The notes under the pieces: model-generated
Seen by the model: only the letters and a program-made list of their open reading frames with translations
The model's database searches: none
What the model was told of the DNA's origin: nothing
Part shown: positions 43,360 to 53,198 of the stretch, one piece after another
Numbering within the stretch: position 1 is the first letter of the stretch
Layout of the letters: the number at the start of each line of letters is the position of its first letter
Translations under genes and position numbers: made by a program
Assembly (NCBI RefSeq): GCF_011308835.1
Contig: NZ_JAAOHY010000001.1
Coordinates: forward strand, 248,001-312,000
Source: Paracoccus xiamenensis
Lineage (GTDB): Bacteria > Pseudomonadota > Alphaproteobacteria > Rhodobacterales > Rhodobacteraceae
Direction of reading: 5' to 3'
DNA: 64,000 nt

Positions 43360-43791
43360 ATGAAGACGATCCTGTTGCTGAATGGGCCGAACCTGAACCT
43401 GTTGGGGCAGCGTCAGCCCGAGATCTATGGCCATGAGACTCTGGCCGATGTCGAGACGCTTGCGCAGGCGGCATGCGCCGAGGGCTTTGCCATCGACGCG
43501 CGGCAATCGAACTGGGAAGGTCAGCTGATTGACTGGATCCACGAGGCGCGCGGGCAGGCGGTGGGGATCGTCATCAATCCCGGCGCGCTGACCCATACCT
43601 CTGTGGCGCTGCTGGATGCGTTGAACGCCTTTGACGGGCCGGTGATCGAGGTTCACATCAGCCAGGTCCACAAGCGCGAGCCTTTTCGCCATCACTCCTA
43701 TGTCAGCAAGCGCGCCGATGGGGTGGTCGCGGGGTTGGGGGTCGATGGTTACGCCGCTGCGGTGCGCCGGATCTGTGCGCTGGCGCGTTAG
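43360..43791 (+). CDS. aroQ: Type II 3-dehydroquinate dehydratase
   Basis: The 143-residue protein has [18 protein letters not shown] with catalytic Tyr23, [10 protein letters not shown] and [17 protein letters not shown] with the catalytic His, all diagnostic for the dodecameric type II enzyme. Family knowledge: it makes 3-dehydroshikimate in the aromatic pathway, whose first enzyme is encoded at 54606. Its stop overlaps the convergent monooxygenase-domain gene by 4 bases. Confidence 0.95.
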   Translation: MKTILLLNGPNLNLLGQRQPEIYGHETLADVETLAQAACAEGFAIDARQSNWEGQLIDWIHEARGQAVGIVINPGALTHTSVALLDALNAFDGPVIEVHISQVHKREPFRHHSYVSKRADGVVAGLGVDGYAAAVRRICALAR

Positions 43792-44129
43792 CCGTTGATG
43801 AGGTGAATGTCGCGTTCAAGCGCGGCAGTCCGTTCAGCCCAGATGCTGGCAGCGGTTCTTGCCTTGTGCGCCTTGAGCGCGGCCTCGTCGCTGTAAAGTT
43901 CTTCGACCTGCCAGATCAGCGGATCCTCTGTTTGCTGGATATCGAAGAACAGGCAGCCCGGCTCTGCCCGGCTGAGGGCAATGTGAGCGGGCAGGAATTC
44001 CAGCACGACCATCAGCTGGGCCGCATCGGCGCAGATCAGGCGACCGGAAAGCGCGATCTGGCCGGGGCCGGGCGCAGGCCGGGCAAGCTTCGCGTCGGCC
44101 CGGTGGTCTTGTCCGCAGCTGCAGGTCAT
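43788..44129 (-). CDS. Antibiotic biosynthesis monooxygenase (ABM/YgiN)-domain protein
   Basis: The 113-residue protein starts with a CSCGQDH segment, then has the ferredoxin-like ABM domain with [33 protein letters not shown]. Family knowledge: ABM proteins are small cofactor-free oxygenases or quinol-related enzymes. ATG 44129 overlaps the stop of the DUF72 gene, so the two are cotranslated. Confidence 0.82.
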   Translation of the reverse strand: MTCSCGQDHRADAKLARPAPGPGQIALSGRLICADAAQLMVVLEFLPAHIALSRAEPGCLFFDIQQTEDPLIWQVEELYSDEAALKAHKARTAASIWAERTAALERDIHLING

Positions 44130-44857
44130 TTCAGCCTCTCCATCAGGGCCATTGCGCAGGCCGGGTTGCGGCGCTTTGTGCCTGAGATAACATAGAGATA
44201 CAAATCGCGACCCTTGGACATGCGTTGCGCCTCGGCGCTCCATTTCGCCAGCCCGTCTTCGTCATAGCCGTTTTCGATATCTGCGGTTCCCATGACACGC
44301 AGATAGCCGAAATCGGCGGTTTCGGCGTCGATATCGGGGAATTTGCTGTCGCCCGAGCGGACAAGCGCGATGTTTCGCGCGCGGCACAGATCGGCGGCCT
44401 CTGTCGCGGCGAAGCTGTCATGTCGGGCCTCGATGGCGTGGCGCAGGGGAATGCCGTCCTGTTCGCCCGGCAGCAGCGCCAGAAAGGCCGCGAAGTCCTG
44501 CGGGTCGAATTTCTTTGTTTCGGCCAGTTGCCAGTTGATGGGGCCGAGTTTCGGTCCAAGCCGGGTAATGCCCGAGTTGAGGAAGCGAGTGACGCTTTCG
44601 CCCGCGTCGCCCAGCACCTTGCGATTGGTGGCAAACCGGCTGGCCTTGACGGCGAAGACGAAATCATCGGGTGTTTCGTCGCGCCATTTCTGGAAGCTTT
44701 CGGGCTTTTGGCTGCCGTAATAGGTCGCGTTGATCTCGATTGTGGTGAGCGCCCGGCTGGCAAATTCCAGCTCTCGCCGCTGCGGCAGGCCCTCGGGATA
44801 GAAGACCCCGCCGCGCCATTCCGGGAAGTTCCAGCCGCCAATGCCGATGCGGATCAT
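44126..44857 (-). CDS. DUF72 family protein
   Basis: The 243-residue protein begins IGIGGWNFPEWRGGVFYPEGLPQ and has the TIEINATYYGSQKPESFQKW and FAVKASRF segments typical of DUF72 (YecE-like), a TIM-barrel family of unknown activity resembling sugar isomerases. A start at 44857 fits the family N terminus. It overlaps the ABM gene by 4 bases. Confidence 0.88.
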   Translation of the reverse strand: MIRIGIGGWNFPEWRGGVFYPEGLPQRRELEFASRALTTIEINATYYGSQKPESFQKWRDETPDDFVFAVKASRFATNRKVLGDAGESVTRFLNSGITRLGPKLGPINWQLAETKKFDPQDFAAFLALLPGEQDGIPLRHAIEARHDSFAATEAADLCRARNIALVRSGDSKFPDIDAETADFGYLRVMGTADIENGYDEDGLAKWSAEAQRMSKGRDLYLYVISGTKRRNPACAMALMERLK

Positions 44858-44979
44858 GTCAGCCTCCTGATAAGGGGAAGGGGCGCCGCAGCGCCCCGTG
44901 CAAGCTTGGCAAAGTTGTGCCTTTCGTGGCGGGCACAGCGATGCATGCCCACTGGCCGGTCACGGGTCGAACGCTGCCG

Positions 44980-46089
44980 TCAGACTTCTTCGGCGGTCAT
45001 TTCATAAGTGAACGCTTTTGCGTTCAGTTCGTCAAAGCTGCGCCCGCTGGCTTGTCCCTGCGGATACATCAGGAAGGGCAGCGGCGCGGCCTGCGTGGTC
45101 CCGGCCAGCGTGACATCGCTTGCGTGGTTGAATCCGATCCAGTTGCCTTCCCAGCTGCCGAACAATGCGGCGTTGACGGGGGCCACCAGCGGATCGCTGG
45201 GATCCTTGATCCAGCGGTCGGTTTCGGCACGCATGACTTTCAGCACGTCGGCCGGGTCCATTGCCACCCAGCCCAAGCCGGCCAGCCAGACCTCGGCACG
45301 ACAATGCTGCGCGCCCGTGACGGTTGGGCTGTTGGCGCCAAGCTGTTTATAGCCGAACTCGGAAGGGGCTACCCGCACGCCGTAGATATCACGCGCGGGA
45401 ACGCCGGATGCGCGGGCCAGACCCACAAACAGCCCGTTCAGATCGGCGCATTTGCCGCCAAGGCCGGCCGTCGTCAGCGTCGCCCGAATATCGCCCGGAC
45501 CGCAGCCCGGCGTGTCGAGGTTGCGGTGGCAGTTTTCGACGATCCACGCATAGATTTTTGCGACTTTTTCCCGGTCCGAGGTGGCATCGCCGGTAATCTC
45601 ACGGGCGCGGTCCACGACGATACCGCCAAGCGGTTTCAGGCTGGATGCCTGCAGCGCGGCCTGCAGGACCGCAGGATCTTCCTCCGCTGCGTCAATTGAC
45701 GCATTCATGTCGGTAACGCGGTTGCGTGTTTCGACCCGGCTGATCAGTTCGATCTCTGGTTGGGTCGTTTCAGCATCGAAACGCGCGTGAAGATAGCGCG
45801 CGCCGCTGGAAGGATCGGTGACGATCGAGGCCTCCGCAGCATTGCCGGTGAATGCGTTGTCAATGCTGCGCTGATAATCGCTGTCGATCGACGGCACCGG
45901 CAGCCAGATCTGCGCGGCTCCGGGCTGGTTCAATCGCACGGTGGTTCGCAGGCTGAAGCCACGCCAATCGCTTAGCTGCGGCGCATAGGTCGAGGCAGCT
46001 TCGGCCCGGCGCAGTATGCCCGGCATCACGGGCAGGGCTGTGGCGACAAGGGCGGTTCCTAGCAGGCGACGGCGGCTGATCTTGGGCAC
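44980..46089 (-). CDS. Exported transglutaminase-family protein (Tat signal)
   Basis: Counting from GTG 46089, the 369-residue protein has a twin-arginine signal SRRRLLGTALVATALPV and the transglutaminase triad: Cys214 in GLGGKCADLN, His262 in TGAQHCRAEVWL and Asp278 in AMDPAD. Family knowledge: such proteins act as cysteine proteases or amidases in the cell envelope. GTG 46089 is preceded by AGAGGAG at good spacing; an in-frame ATG at 46107 would place that site inside the gene. Confidence 0.82.
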   Translation of the reverse strand: MPKISRRRLLGTALVATALPVMPGILRRAEAASTYAPQLSDWRGFSLRTTVRLNQPGAAQIWLPVPSIDSDYQRSIDNAFTGNAAEASIVTDPSSGARYLHARFDAETTQPEIELISRVETRNRVTDMNASIDAAEEDPAVLQAALQASSLKPLGGIVVDRAREITGDATSDREKVAKIYAWIVENCHRNLDTPGCGPGDIRATLTTAGLGGKCADLNGLFVGLARASGVPARDIYGVRVAPSEFGYKQLGANSPTVTGAQHCRAEVWLAGLGWVAMDPADVLKVMRAETDRWIKDPSDPLVAPVNAALFGSWEGNWIGFNHASDVTLAGTTQAAPLPFLMYPQGQASGRSFDELNAKAFTYEMTAEEV

Positions 46090-46118
46090 AGCATTCTCCT
46101 CTGGCATGGATGATCGGC

Positions 46119-46149
46119 AACCGGCGCAGTTTTACGGGTTGCGCCGGTT
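46119..46149. terminator. Perfect inverted repeat between guaA and the transglutaminase gene
   Basis: AACCGGCGCA (46119-46128) and TGCGCCGGTT (46140-46149) with an 11-base loop, about 65 bases after the guaA stop. It could end the guaA transcript, but it lacks a T-run and lies just ahead of the transglutaminase start, so a regulatory role is also possible. Confidence 0.45.
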
Positions 46150-46213
46150 CATCCTTGCCTCAAATGCTGCAACAATCAACCGCGTTGCGTCTGCGGTGCT
46201 GCGCCTGACCGGG

Positions 46214-47776
46214 CTATTCCCACTCGATCGTGCCGGGCGGCTTCGAGGTGATGTCATAGGTCACCCGGTTGATGCCCTTGACCTCGTTGATGATCCGGGT
46301 CGCGGTTTCGCCAAGGAAGTCGTGGCTGAACGGATAGTAATCCGCCGTCATCCCATCAACCGAGGTCACTGCACGCAGCGCACAAGCATAGTCATAGGTG
46401 CGCCCGTCGCCCATCACACCCACGGTCTTGACCGGCAGGATGGCCACGAAGGCCTGCCAGATCTCATCGTAAAGCCCGTGCTTGCGGATCTGGTCGATAT
46501 AGACGGCGTCGGCCTTGCGCAGGATATCCAGCTTTTCGCGGGTGATCTCGCCGGGGCAGCGGATGGCGAGGCCGGGGCCAGGGAAGGGGTGGCGGCCGAT
46601 GAACTTGTCGGGCAGGCCAAGTTCTCGGCCGAGGGCGCGGACCTCGTCCTTGAACAGTTCTCGCAGGGGCTCGACCAGTTTCAGGCCCATCTTTTCGGGC
46701 AGGCCGCCGACATTGTGGTGCGACTTGATCGTGACGGACGGACCGCCGCTGAAGGACACGCTTTCGATCACGTCAGGGTACAGCGTGCCCTGGGCCAGGA
46801 ACTCGGCGCCTTCGATCTTGGCCGCCTCGCGTTGGAACACGTCGATGAACAGCTTGCCGATGGTCTTGCGCTTGACCTCGGGGTCGCTGACGCCTTCCAG
46901 CGCGCCGATGAACAGATCGGCCTCGTCCGCATGGATCAGCGGGATGTTGTAGTGATCCCGGAACATGGTGACGACTTCGTCGGCCTCGTTCTGGCGCAGC
47001 AGGCCGTGATCGACGAAAACGCAGGTCAGGTTGTCGCCGATGGCCTCGTGGATCAGGACCGCTGCGACGCTGCTGTCGACGCCGCCCGAAAGCCCGCAGA
47101 TGACCTTTTTGTCGCCGACCTGTTCGCGGATCTTGCGGATCGCCTCGTCGCGATAGCTGGCCATGGTCCAGTCGCCGGTAAATCCTGCCTCGCGGACGAA
47201 GTTTTCATACAGCTTGGCGCCGTTCGGGGTGTGGTGCACCTCGGGGTGGAACTGCACGGCATAGAAGCGGCGGGCGGGGTCGGCGGTGATGGCGAAGGGC
47301 GCACCGGGCGAGGTGCCGAAGACCTGGAAACCGGGCGCGATCTTCGAGACATGGTCGCCATGGCTCATCCAGACCTGCTCGCGGCTGTCGACATTGACAA
47401 ACCAGCCGTCCAGCAGGGACAGGCGTTCGTCGGTGGGGGTGACGAAGGCGCGGCCGAATTCGGCGGTGCCGTGGCCGCTTTCGACCACACCGCCCAATTC
47501 CTGCATCATCACCTGCTGGCCATAGCAGATGCCAAGGATCGGCACGCCCATGTCGAAGGCAGCGGCGGGCGGGCGGGGCGATCCGGGGCGGGTCACACTG
47601 TCGGGACCGCCCGAGAAGATGATGGCTTGCGGATCGAACTCTTTCAGGAACGCGTCGGTGACGTTCTGATAGGGGTGGATTTCGCAATAGACGTTCAACT
47701 CGCGCAGGCGGCGCGCGATCAGTTGCGTCACCTGGGAACCGAAATCGATGATGAGAAGGCGCTGATGCTGGGTCAT
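46214..47776 (-). CDS. guaA: GMP synthase (glutamine-hydrolysing)
   Basis: The 520-residue protein has an N-terminal glutaminase domain with [15 protein letters not shown] and the nucleophile Cys in GICYGQQ. It then has the ATP-pyrophosphatase loop LSGGVDSS and a dimerisation domain ending in [15 protein letters not shown]. Family knowledge: it converts XMP to GMP with glutamine and ATP. The start MTQHQ fits the family; an upstream ATG at 47785 adds three residues, and neither has a clear ribosome site. Confidence 0.95.
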   Translation of the reverse strand: MTQHQRLLIIDFGSQVTQLIARRLRELNVYCEIHPYQNVTDAFLKEFDPQAIIFSGGPDSVTRPGSPRPPAAAFDMGVPILGICYGQQVMMQELGGVVESGHGTAEFGRAFVTPTDERLSLLDGWFVNVDSREQVWMSHGDHVSKIAPGFQVFGTSPGAPFAITADPARRFYAVQFHPEVHHTPNGAKLYENFVREAGFTGDWTMASYRDEAIRKIREQVGDKKVICGLSGGVDSSVAAVLIHEAIGDNLTCVFVDHGLLRQNEADEVVTMFRDHYNIPLIHADEADLFIGALEGVSDPEVKRKTIGKLFIDVFQREAAKIEGAEFLAQGTLYPDVIESVSFSGGPSVTIKSHHNVGGLPEKMGLKLVEPLRELFKDEVRALGRELGLPDKFIGRHPFPGPGLAIRCPGEITREKLDILRKADAVYIDQIRKHGLYDEIWQAFVAILPVKTVGVMGDGRTYDYACALRAVTSVDGMTADYYPFSHDFLGETATRIINEVKGINRVTYDITSKPPGTIEWE

Positions 47777-47909
47777 GTCAGGCATTTACGGCGCAGCGCG
47801 CGGGCTGGCAAGGGTGCAGGGCCGGGAAGGCTGCGCGGGAACCGCAGCCGGGCGGGCGGCGTTGCGATTTCACCCACTGAAACAACCGCTTGAATTGCAG
47901 GAGGCACGC

Positions 47910-48485
47910 ATGTTCCGCACGGCATACGCCGCACCGTTCCTGACCGTCACGGCTGCGGCACTGGCGCTTGGTGCCTGCTCGCCCGACAATCTGGCATCTG
48001 CGGGCGACAGTTCCCAGGCTGTTGGAATCGTGCCGATCGCCAACCAGTCCCTGCCTGACCCTATCGAGCAAGAGCTTGCCCCGATCTGTTCCGCCCCCAA
48101 TGCCGCGCTGATCGAACAAGTCCAGCAGCAGTTGAACACCGAACGCGAGGCGCGTGGCCGAAAGCCGCTGAAGTTCAAGGAAAACCTGACTTTTGCCGCC
48201 CAGTCCCAAGCCTGCGACATGGCGACGATGGGCCGGCTTTCGGTGGTCGGCTCTAACGGGTCTTCGGTGGTGCACCGGGTGCGGGCGGTGGAGTACGGGG
48301 CCTGTTCCTCTGCTCAGCTGATCGGCCGCGCGGGCGATGGATTTGCCCAGGTCGCGGCGTGGATGGCGCATGACCCCGATGAGGAGATCATCGTCCACAA
48401 CAAGTTCGACGATGCCGGCGTGGGCGTCGTGCAGATGGGCGGCAGCTATTGGTGGTCGGTGGTGATGGCCGACAGCTGCGGCTGA
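47910..48485 (+). CDS. CAP-domain lipoprotein
   Basis: The 191-residue protein has a lipoprotein signal with LGAC (Cys23) and a CAP/SCP-like domain. The domain has NTEREARGRKPLKFKENLTFAAQSQACDMATMG near its start and VHNKFDDAGVGVVQMGGSYWWSVVMA at its end. Family knowledge: bacterial CAP proteins are exported and of mostly unknown role. GCAGGAGG precedes the ATG. Confidence 0.85.
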   Translation: MFRTAYAAPFLTVTAAALALGACSPDNLASAGDSSQAVGIVPIANQSLPDPIEQELAPICSAPNAALIEQVQQQLNTEREARGRKPLKFKENLTFAAQSQACDMATMGRLSVVGSNGSSVVHRVRAVEYGACSSAQLIGRAGDGFAQVAAWMAHDPDEEIIVHNKFDDAGVGVVQMGGSYWWSVVMADSCG

Positions 48486-48590
48486 TCAAACTCGGCCGCG
48501 CAAAGCTTCAGGTTCCGGGCGTCATATCCTTGTCTGTCTGCCATCCTTCGCTGATGAAGCAGAACACCGCTCACCTCATCGCCAAATGAA

Positions 48591-48611
48591 AAGAGGGGCC
48601 CGAAGGCCCCC
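48591..48611 (-). terminator. Terminator after livM
   Basis: On the minus strand GGGGCC-TTCG-GGCCCC (48595-48610) is followed by TCTTTTC. It lies about 20 bases after the livM stop and closes the liv operon. Confidence 0.85.
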
Positions 48612-48632
48612 CCTGAAGTCTGCGCGCGGCGC

Positions 48633-49973
48633 CTATTTCTCGGGCACCAGCCCGCGCGGGGAAAAGCGCAGGACCAGCAGCAGGATCAGCCCCATGGCGA
48701 TGAAGCGCATATGGGCAGAGCTGTCCAGCAAGTGCTGTTTCAGCGAGCCGTCCGGCAGCGGCAGGGTGAGGAAGCCGATCAACTGCGGACCCCAGACCTC
48801 GACCTTGATCCACAGGAACCAGATCAGTATCGCGCCAAGGGCTGCGCCCCAGTTGTTGCCCGACCCGCCGACGATCACCATCACCCAGATGAGGAACGTG
48901 TAACGCAGGGGGTTGTACTGCGTCGGCGCCATCAGCCCGTCCTGGGTGATCATCATCGCGCCGGCCAGACCGATCACGGCGCAGCCGATCACGAAGATCT
49001 GCAGATGCCGGCCGGTGACGTCCTTGCCCATCGCCTCGGCCGCGACCTCGTTGTCGCGGATGGCGCGCATCATGCGGCCCCAGGGCGATTTCAGCGACAG
49101 CTCGGCCAGCAGGATCAGCAGCAGCAGAACGACGATGAACAGCCCGGCATAGCACAGCTTGACCCAGATCCCCGACAGTTCGGCCACCGACATGCCCCAG
49201 CTTTCGGCGCGTTCGATGAAGGCCGGATCGCGTTGCAGGTTGATCTCGTAAGGGACCGGGCGCGGAATGCCGGTGACGTTCTTGACGCCACGGGCCAGCC
49301 ATTCCTCGTTCTTCAGCACCGCGACGATGATCTCGCCAATGCCCAGCGTGGCAATGGCCAGATAGTCCGAGCGCAGGCCAAGCGCGACCTTGCCCACGCC
49401 CCAGGCGGCCGCGGCGGCGAATGCGGCACCCACCGGCCAGGACAGCAGCACGGGCAGGCCAAGCCCACCAAGGTTGCCAAATTGCGCGGACTGGTTGGCC
49501 TCGATCGCGTTCACGGCCGGGTCGAACAGCCAGCGATAGGCGACGAAGCCGACGATCAGAACCGCCAGCAGCCCAAGGACGCGCGACCGTTTTGGCAGCC
49601 GCCGCCAGACGATGGCGGCCAGCCCAAGCGTGCCCAGCCCGACGACAAGCGCCGCCAGAACGCGCAGGCCGCCTGCGCTCCACGCGCCTTGCACCGGCGC
49701 GACCGAGATCAGCACCGGGGCCAGCCCGCCGAGCGCGAGGAAACCCACCACGCCAGAGTTGAAGAGGCCCGCATAGCCCCATTGCATGTTCACCCCCAGC
49801 GCCATGATGGCCGAAATCAGCCCCATGTTCAGGATCGCAAGCGAGGTGTTCCAGGAACCCGAGAAGAGCGCGTTGCGCATCGTGCCTTCCAGCACGAACA
49901 GCACCACCAGCACGGCCAGCAGGATCGGGGCGCGCCAGGGGCTCGCGGCTTCGGCTTGACGAGACGTTGCCAT
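48633..49973 (-). CDS. livM: Branched-chain amino acid ABC transporter permease LivM
   Basis: The 446-residue membrane protein has the LivM motifs LNMGLISAIMALGVNMQWGYAGLFNSG and DYLAIATLGIGEIIVA, and an EAA-type RAIRDNEVAAEAMGKD. It is longer than E. coli LivM in its first third, with an extra hydrophobic stretch. Family knowledge: with LivH it forms the channel for leucine, isoleucine, valine or related amides. It is the last gene of the operon, 12 bases after livH. Confidence 0.92.
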   Translation of the reverse strand: MATSRQAEAASPWRAPILLAVLVVLFVLEGTMRNALFSGSWNTSLAILNMGLISAIMALGVNMQWGYAGLFNSGVVGFLALGGLAPVLISVAPVQGAWSAGGLRVLAALVVGLGTLGLAAIVWRRLPKRSRVLGLLAVLIVGFVAYRWLFDPAVNAIEANQSAQFGNLGGLGLPVLLSWPVGAAFAAAAAWGVGKVALGLRSDYLAIATLGIGEIIVAVLKNEEWLARGVKNVTGIPRPVPYEINLQRDPAFIERAESWGMSVAELSGIWVKLCYAGLFIVVLLLLILLAELSLKSPWGRMMRAIRDNEVAAEAMGKDVTGRHLQIFVIGCAVIGLAGAMMITQDGLMAPTQYNPLRYTFLIWVMVIVGGSGNNWGAALGAILIWFLWIKVEVWGPQLIGFLTLPLPDGSLKQHLLDSSAHMRFIAMGLILLLVLRFSPRGLVPEK

Positions 49974-49985
49974 GATCAGACCCCC

Positions 49986-50990
49986 TTAATAGGCTTTGCC
50001 GCGGAACAGGCCGGTCGGCCGGAACAGCAGCACCACGATCAGAATGACGAAGCTGACCGCGAATTTATACTCGGTGGACATCAGCTGCAGCATCGCCGAG
50101 CCGGTATCGAAGCCCAGATATTCCGCAACCTTTTTCCAGGGATAGGTGATCGCAACCTCGGAAAAGGCCACGATGAAACCGCCGGCAATGGCGCCGATCG
50201 GGCTGCCCAGACCGCCGACGATGGCGGCGGCAAAGATCGGCAGCAGAATCTGGAAGTAGTTGAACGGTTTGAACGCCTTGTCGAGCCCATAGAGCGCGCC
50301 GGCGATGGTTGCCAGCGCCGCCGCGATGATCCAGGTCATGCGGACGACGCGTTCGGGGTCGATCCCCGACAGCAGGGCCAGATCCTCGTTATCGGAATAG
50401 GCGCGCATGGCCTTGCCCGAACGGGTCCGGTTCAGGAACCAGAACAGCGCCCAGACCACCAGCACCGCCACCACCAGCGTGATCAGCTGGGTCGTGCGCA
50501 GTGCCAGGCCTTCGGTCAGGCCGGTCCATTCGCGAAAGCTGCGCACGTCGATCACGAAGCGCGCGCCATCGTCAAAGCGGATCTCGTCCACGCCGATCAG
50601 CACACGGGTCAGGCCGTTCATGATGAACATGACCCCGACCGAGGCCATGACCAGGATGATCGGGTCGGATTTCTTCTGCCGGTAATAGCGGTAAACCACC
50701 CGGTCCGTGCCAAGGGCCAGCAGCGCAGTGGCGGCGATGCCGAAGGGCAGGGCCAGCAGGGCCGTGGGCAGCGGATAGATGCTGACCCCGATCGCCTGCA
50801 GGGCCCAGGTCGCGAAGATGGTCATCGCGGCGCCAAAGGCCATCGTGTCGCCATGGGCGAAGTTCGAAAACCGCAGGATGCCATAGATCAGCGTAACCCC
50901 CAGCGCGCCAAGCGCCAGCTGCGCGCCGTATGCGGCGGCGGGGATGAAGACGAAGTTCAGAAATGCCACGAGGGCGTTCAGGATATCCAT
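49986..50990 (-). CDS. livH: Branched-chain amino acid ABC transporter permease LivH
   Basis: The 334-residue membrane protein has the LivH motifs GALGVTLIYGILRFSNFAHGD and RAYSDNEDLALLSGIDPERV and a late PIGAIAGGFIVAFSEV. Its ATG overlaps the stop (TAATG) of the small secreted protein ahead, so translation of the two is coupled. Confidence 0.93.
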   Translation of the reverse strand: MDILNALVAFLNFVFIPAAAYGAQLALGALGVTLIYGILRFSNFAHGDTMAFGAAMTIFATWALQAIGVSIYPLPTALLALPFGIAATALLALGTDRVVYRYYRQKKSDPIILVMASVGVMFIMNGLTRVLIGVDEIRFDDGARFVIDVRSFREWTGLTEGLALRTTQLITLVVAVLVVWALFWFLNRTRSGKAMRAYSDNEDLALLSGIDPERVVRMTWIIAAALATIAGALYGLDKAFKPFNYFQILLPIFAAAIVGGLGSPIGAIAGGFIVAFSEVAITYPWKKVAEYLGFDTGSAMLQLMSTEYKFAVSFVILIVVLLFRPTGLFRGKAY

Positions 50991-51493
50991 TATTGGGCGA
51001 CCTCGCAGGTGCCGACATAGCTGATCGCGTGGATCGGATCGGTCAGATGGGTGGTATAACGCGCCTCGCCGTTGGCGAGGATGGTCAGCAAGCGCTGACC
51101 GGGCGGCTCGGTCGTGGTCGAGGATGCCAGGATGCTGCCATTGTTCAGCACCGCCGAAAACGCCAGCGATTCGGCATCGTCATCCCATTCCGCCTCGGCC
51201 ATTCCGGCACCGTCACTGATGACTGTCAGCCGACCGGCAAAGCCAGATTCGGCGCATTCGGCATCAACGCATTCCGTCTGGAAACTGCAGCTCATCGCGG
51301 TTGCTGTTGCATCGGGTACGCCGCCATCCGGGGCGACATCCGAAATCGCGGGGATCTGGTCCACCGGCGCCTGACCGCCGGGTGGCAGGTCTTCGACGGT
51401 GGTCGGGGGCAGGGGCTCATCCGGGGCCGCATCCTGTGCAAAGACGGGCAGGGCCAGCAAAACTGCGGCAATGGTCAGGGGCAGGCTTTTCAT
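50990..51493 (-). CDS. Small secreted Cys-containing protein inside the liv operon
   Basis: The 167-residue protein has a Sec signal (about 1-20, PVFAQD), an acidic Pro-rich linker to about 60, then a compact domain with Cys69, Cys75, Cys80 and Cys163, likely two disulfides in the periplasm. It starts 1 base after livF and its stop overlaps the livH start, so it is a fixed part of the operon. It is not a standard liv component. A periplasmic accessory to the transporter is possible; the family is not recognised. Confidence 0.72.
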   Translation of the reverse strand: MKSLPLTIAAVLLALPVFAQDAAPDEPLPPTTVEDLPPGGQAPVDQIPAISDVAPDGGVPDATATAMSCSFQTECVDAECAESGFAGRLTVISDGAGMAEAEWDDDAESLAFSAVLNNGSILASSTTTEPPGQRLLTILANGEARYTTHLTDPIHAISYVGTCEVAQ

Positions 51494-51494
51494 G

Positions 51495-52325
51495 TCAGCC
51501 CCCCAGGAAGGTGCGGCGCACCTCTTCATTTTCCATCAGCTCCTTGCCGGTGCCGGTATGGGCATTGGCGCCCTGGACCAGAACATAGGCCTTGTCGGCG
51601 ATGTTCATGGCCTGCTTGGCGTTCTGTTCGACCATCAGCACCGGCAGACCGCCGCGGGCGATGGCGATGATGCGGTCAAAAAGCTCGTCCATGACGATGG
51701 GGCTGACGCCGGCGGTGGGTTCGTCCAGCATCAGCAGGCTGGGCCGGGTCATCAGCGCGCGGCTGACCGCGACCTGCTGACGCTGCCCGCCCGACAATTC
51801 GCCCGCCGCCTGCTTGCGCTTGTCGGCGACGGCCGGGAACAGCTCATAGACCTGTTCCATCGTCTCGCGAAAATCGTCCTCGCGGATGAAGGCGCCCATT
51901 TCCAGGTTCTCCTCGACCGTCATCGAGGGGAAGATGTTGTTGACCTGCGGCACGAAGCCCATGCCCGCCTTTACCCGGTCCTGCGGGTTCAGCTGGGTGA
52001 TGTCGCGCCCGTTCAGCCGGACAGAGCCTTCGCGCAGGTTCAACATGCCGAACAGCGCCTTCATCGCGGTCGATTTGCCAGCCCCGTTCGGGCCGACGAT
52101 CACCGCGATCTCGCCCTGTTCGACGGCAATGGTGCAATTGTGCAGGATGTCGGGACCGCGACCATAGCCGCCGGTCATGTTTTCACCGATCAGGAAGGGG
52201 TCGCCCGCCTTGCCCACGCCCGTCGGACCAGAGCGGCGGGTGCCGTCAACCTCGCCCCGGCCCTTGGTGTTCACGATAGAGGCGTCGCGGTTGCCGCGCC
52301 CGCCAAAAGTGTTGCTGTCGCTCAT
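51495..52325 (-). CDS. livF: Branched-chain amino acid ABC transporter ATPase LivF
   Basis: The 276-residue ATPase has Walker A GPNGAGKS (78-85), LSGGQRQQVAVSRAL and Walker B LLMLDEPTAGVS. An N-terminal extension of roughly 45 residues, polar and Gly-rich, precedes the usual start. ATG 52325 overlaps the livG stop by 4 bases. Family knowledge: it pairs with LivG to drive uptake. Confidence 0.93.
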   Translation of the reverse strand: MSDSNTFGGRGNRDASIVNTKGRGEVDGTRRSGPTGVGKAGDPFLIGENMTGGYGRGPDILHNCTIAVEQGEIAVIVGPNGAGKSTAMKALFGMLNLREGSVRLNGRDITQLNPQDRVKAGMGFVPQVNNIFPSMTVEENLEMGAFIREDDFRETMEQVYELFPAVADKRKQAAGELSGGQRQQVAVSRALMTRPSLLMLDEPTAGVSPIVMDELFDRIIAIARGGLPVLMVEQNAKQAMNIADKAYVLVQGANAHTGTGKELMENEEVRRTFLGG

Positions 52326-53107
52326 GCGCCGACCATCTCCTTGTTCTTCAGGCCGCGGCCCAGATAGGCCTCGATGACGGCTTCGTTCTGCATGATGCTG
52401 TCGGCGCTGCCTTCGGCCAGAACCTTGCCCTCGGCCATGACGATGACCGGGTCGCAAAGCTTGCCGATGAAATCCATGTCATGTTCGATGACGCAGAAGG
52501 TATAGCCGCGTTCCTTGTTCAGCCGCACGATGGCGTCGGCAATGGTCATCAGCAGCGTGCGGTTCACGCCGGCGCCGACCTCGTCCAGAAAGACGACCTT
52601 GGCATCGACCATCATCGTCCGGCCCAGCTCCAGCAGCTTTTTCTGACCGCCCGACAGGTTGCCGGCCTTTTCATCGGCCACATGGCTGATGGTCAGAAAG
52701 TCCAGCACCTCGTCGGCCTTCTGGCGCAGGGCCTTTTCTTCGTCGCGGATGCGGCCGCGCGCAAACCAGGTGTTTGCCAGCGTCTCGCCGGTCTGGCGTG
52801 GCGGGACCATCATCAGGTTCTCGCGCACCGTCATGGACGCAAATTCATGCGCCAGCTGGAAGGTGCGCAGCAGGCCCTTGTGGAACAGATCATGCGGGGG
52901 CAGCCCGCTGATATCCTCGCCATCCATGATGACGCGGCCCGAAGTCGGCGCATAAACACCGGCTATGACGTTGAATAGTGTTGATTTTCCTGCGCCGTTC
53001 GGACCGATCAACCCGGTGATCGAACCGGTCTCGATGGTCAGATTGGCGCCGTCTACGGCGGAAAAGCCGCCAAATTTCTTATGCAGGTTCTCGACCCGGA
53101 TCATCAC
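52322..53107 (-). CDS. livG: Branched-chain amino acid ABC transporter ATPase LivG
   Basis: The 261-residue ATPase has Walker A GPNGAGKS (35-42), NLSGGQKKLLELGR and Walker B KVVFLDEVGAGVN, where Glu follows Asp as usual but PT is changed to VG. It starts about 140 bases after the livK stop, behind a terminator hairpin. ATG 53104 is an alternative start one codon later. Confidence 0.93.
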   Translation of the reverse strand: MMIRVENLHKKFGGFSAVDGANLTIETGSITGLIGPNGAGKSTLFNVIAGVYAPTSGRVIMDGEDISGLPPHDLFHKGLLRTFQLAHEFASMTVRENLMMVPPRQTGETLANTWFARGRIRDEEKALRQKADEVLDFLTISHVADEKAGNLSGGQKKLLELGRTMMVDAKVVFLDEVGAGVNRTLLMTIADAIVRLNKERGYTFCVIEHDMDFIGKLCDPVIVMAEGKVLAEGSADSIMQNEAVIEAYLGRGLKNKEMVGA

Positions 53108-53198
53108 GCCCCCTGTCGCGTCAGATCATGTCAGTATCAGGCGCTTGCCTTTGTTGTCTGTCGGCCATTCTACACCGATCTTGCGCAAGGCACCCTTA

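Noticed and set aside
46016-47893. Open plus-strand frame of 625 codons
   Set aside because: It is antisense to guaA and the transglutaminase gene. Composition is rich in His, Asp, Gly and Arg with no family motif, typical of antisense frames in GC-rich genes.
48711-51020. Open plus-strand frame of 769 codons
   Set aside because: It is antisense across livM, livH and part of the small secreted gene, is very rich in Gln, His, Arg and Asp, and has no recognisable domain.
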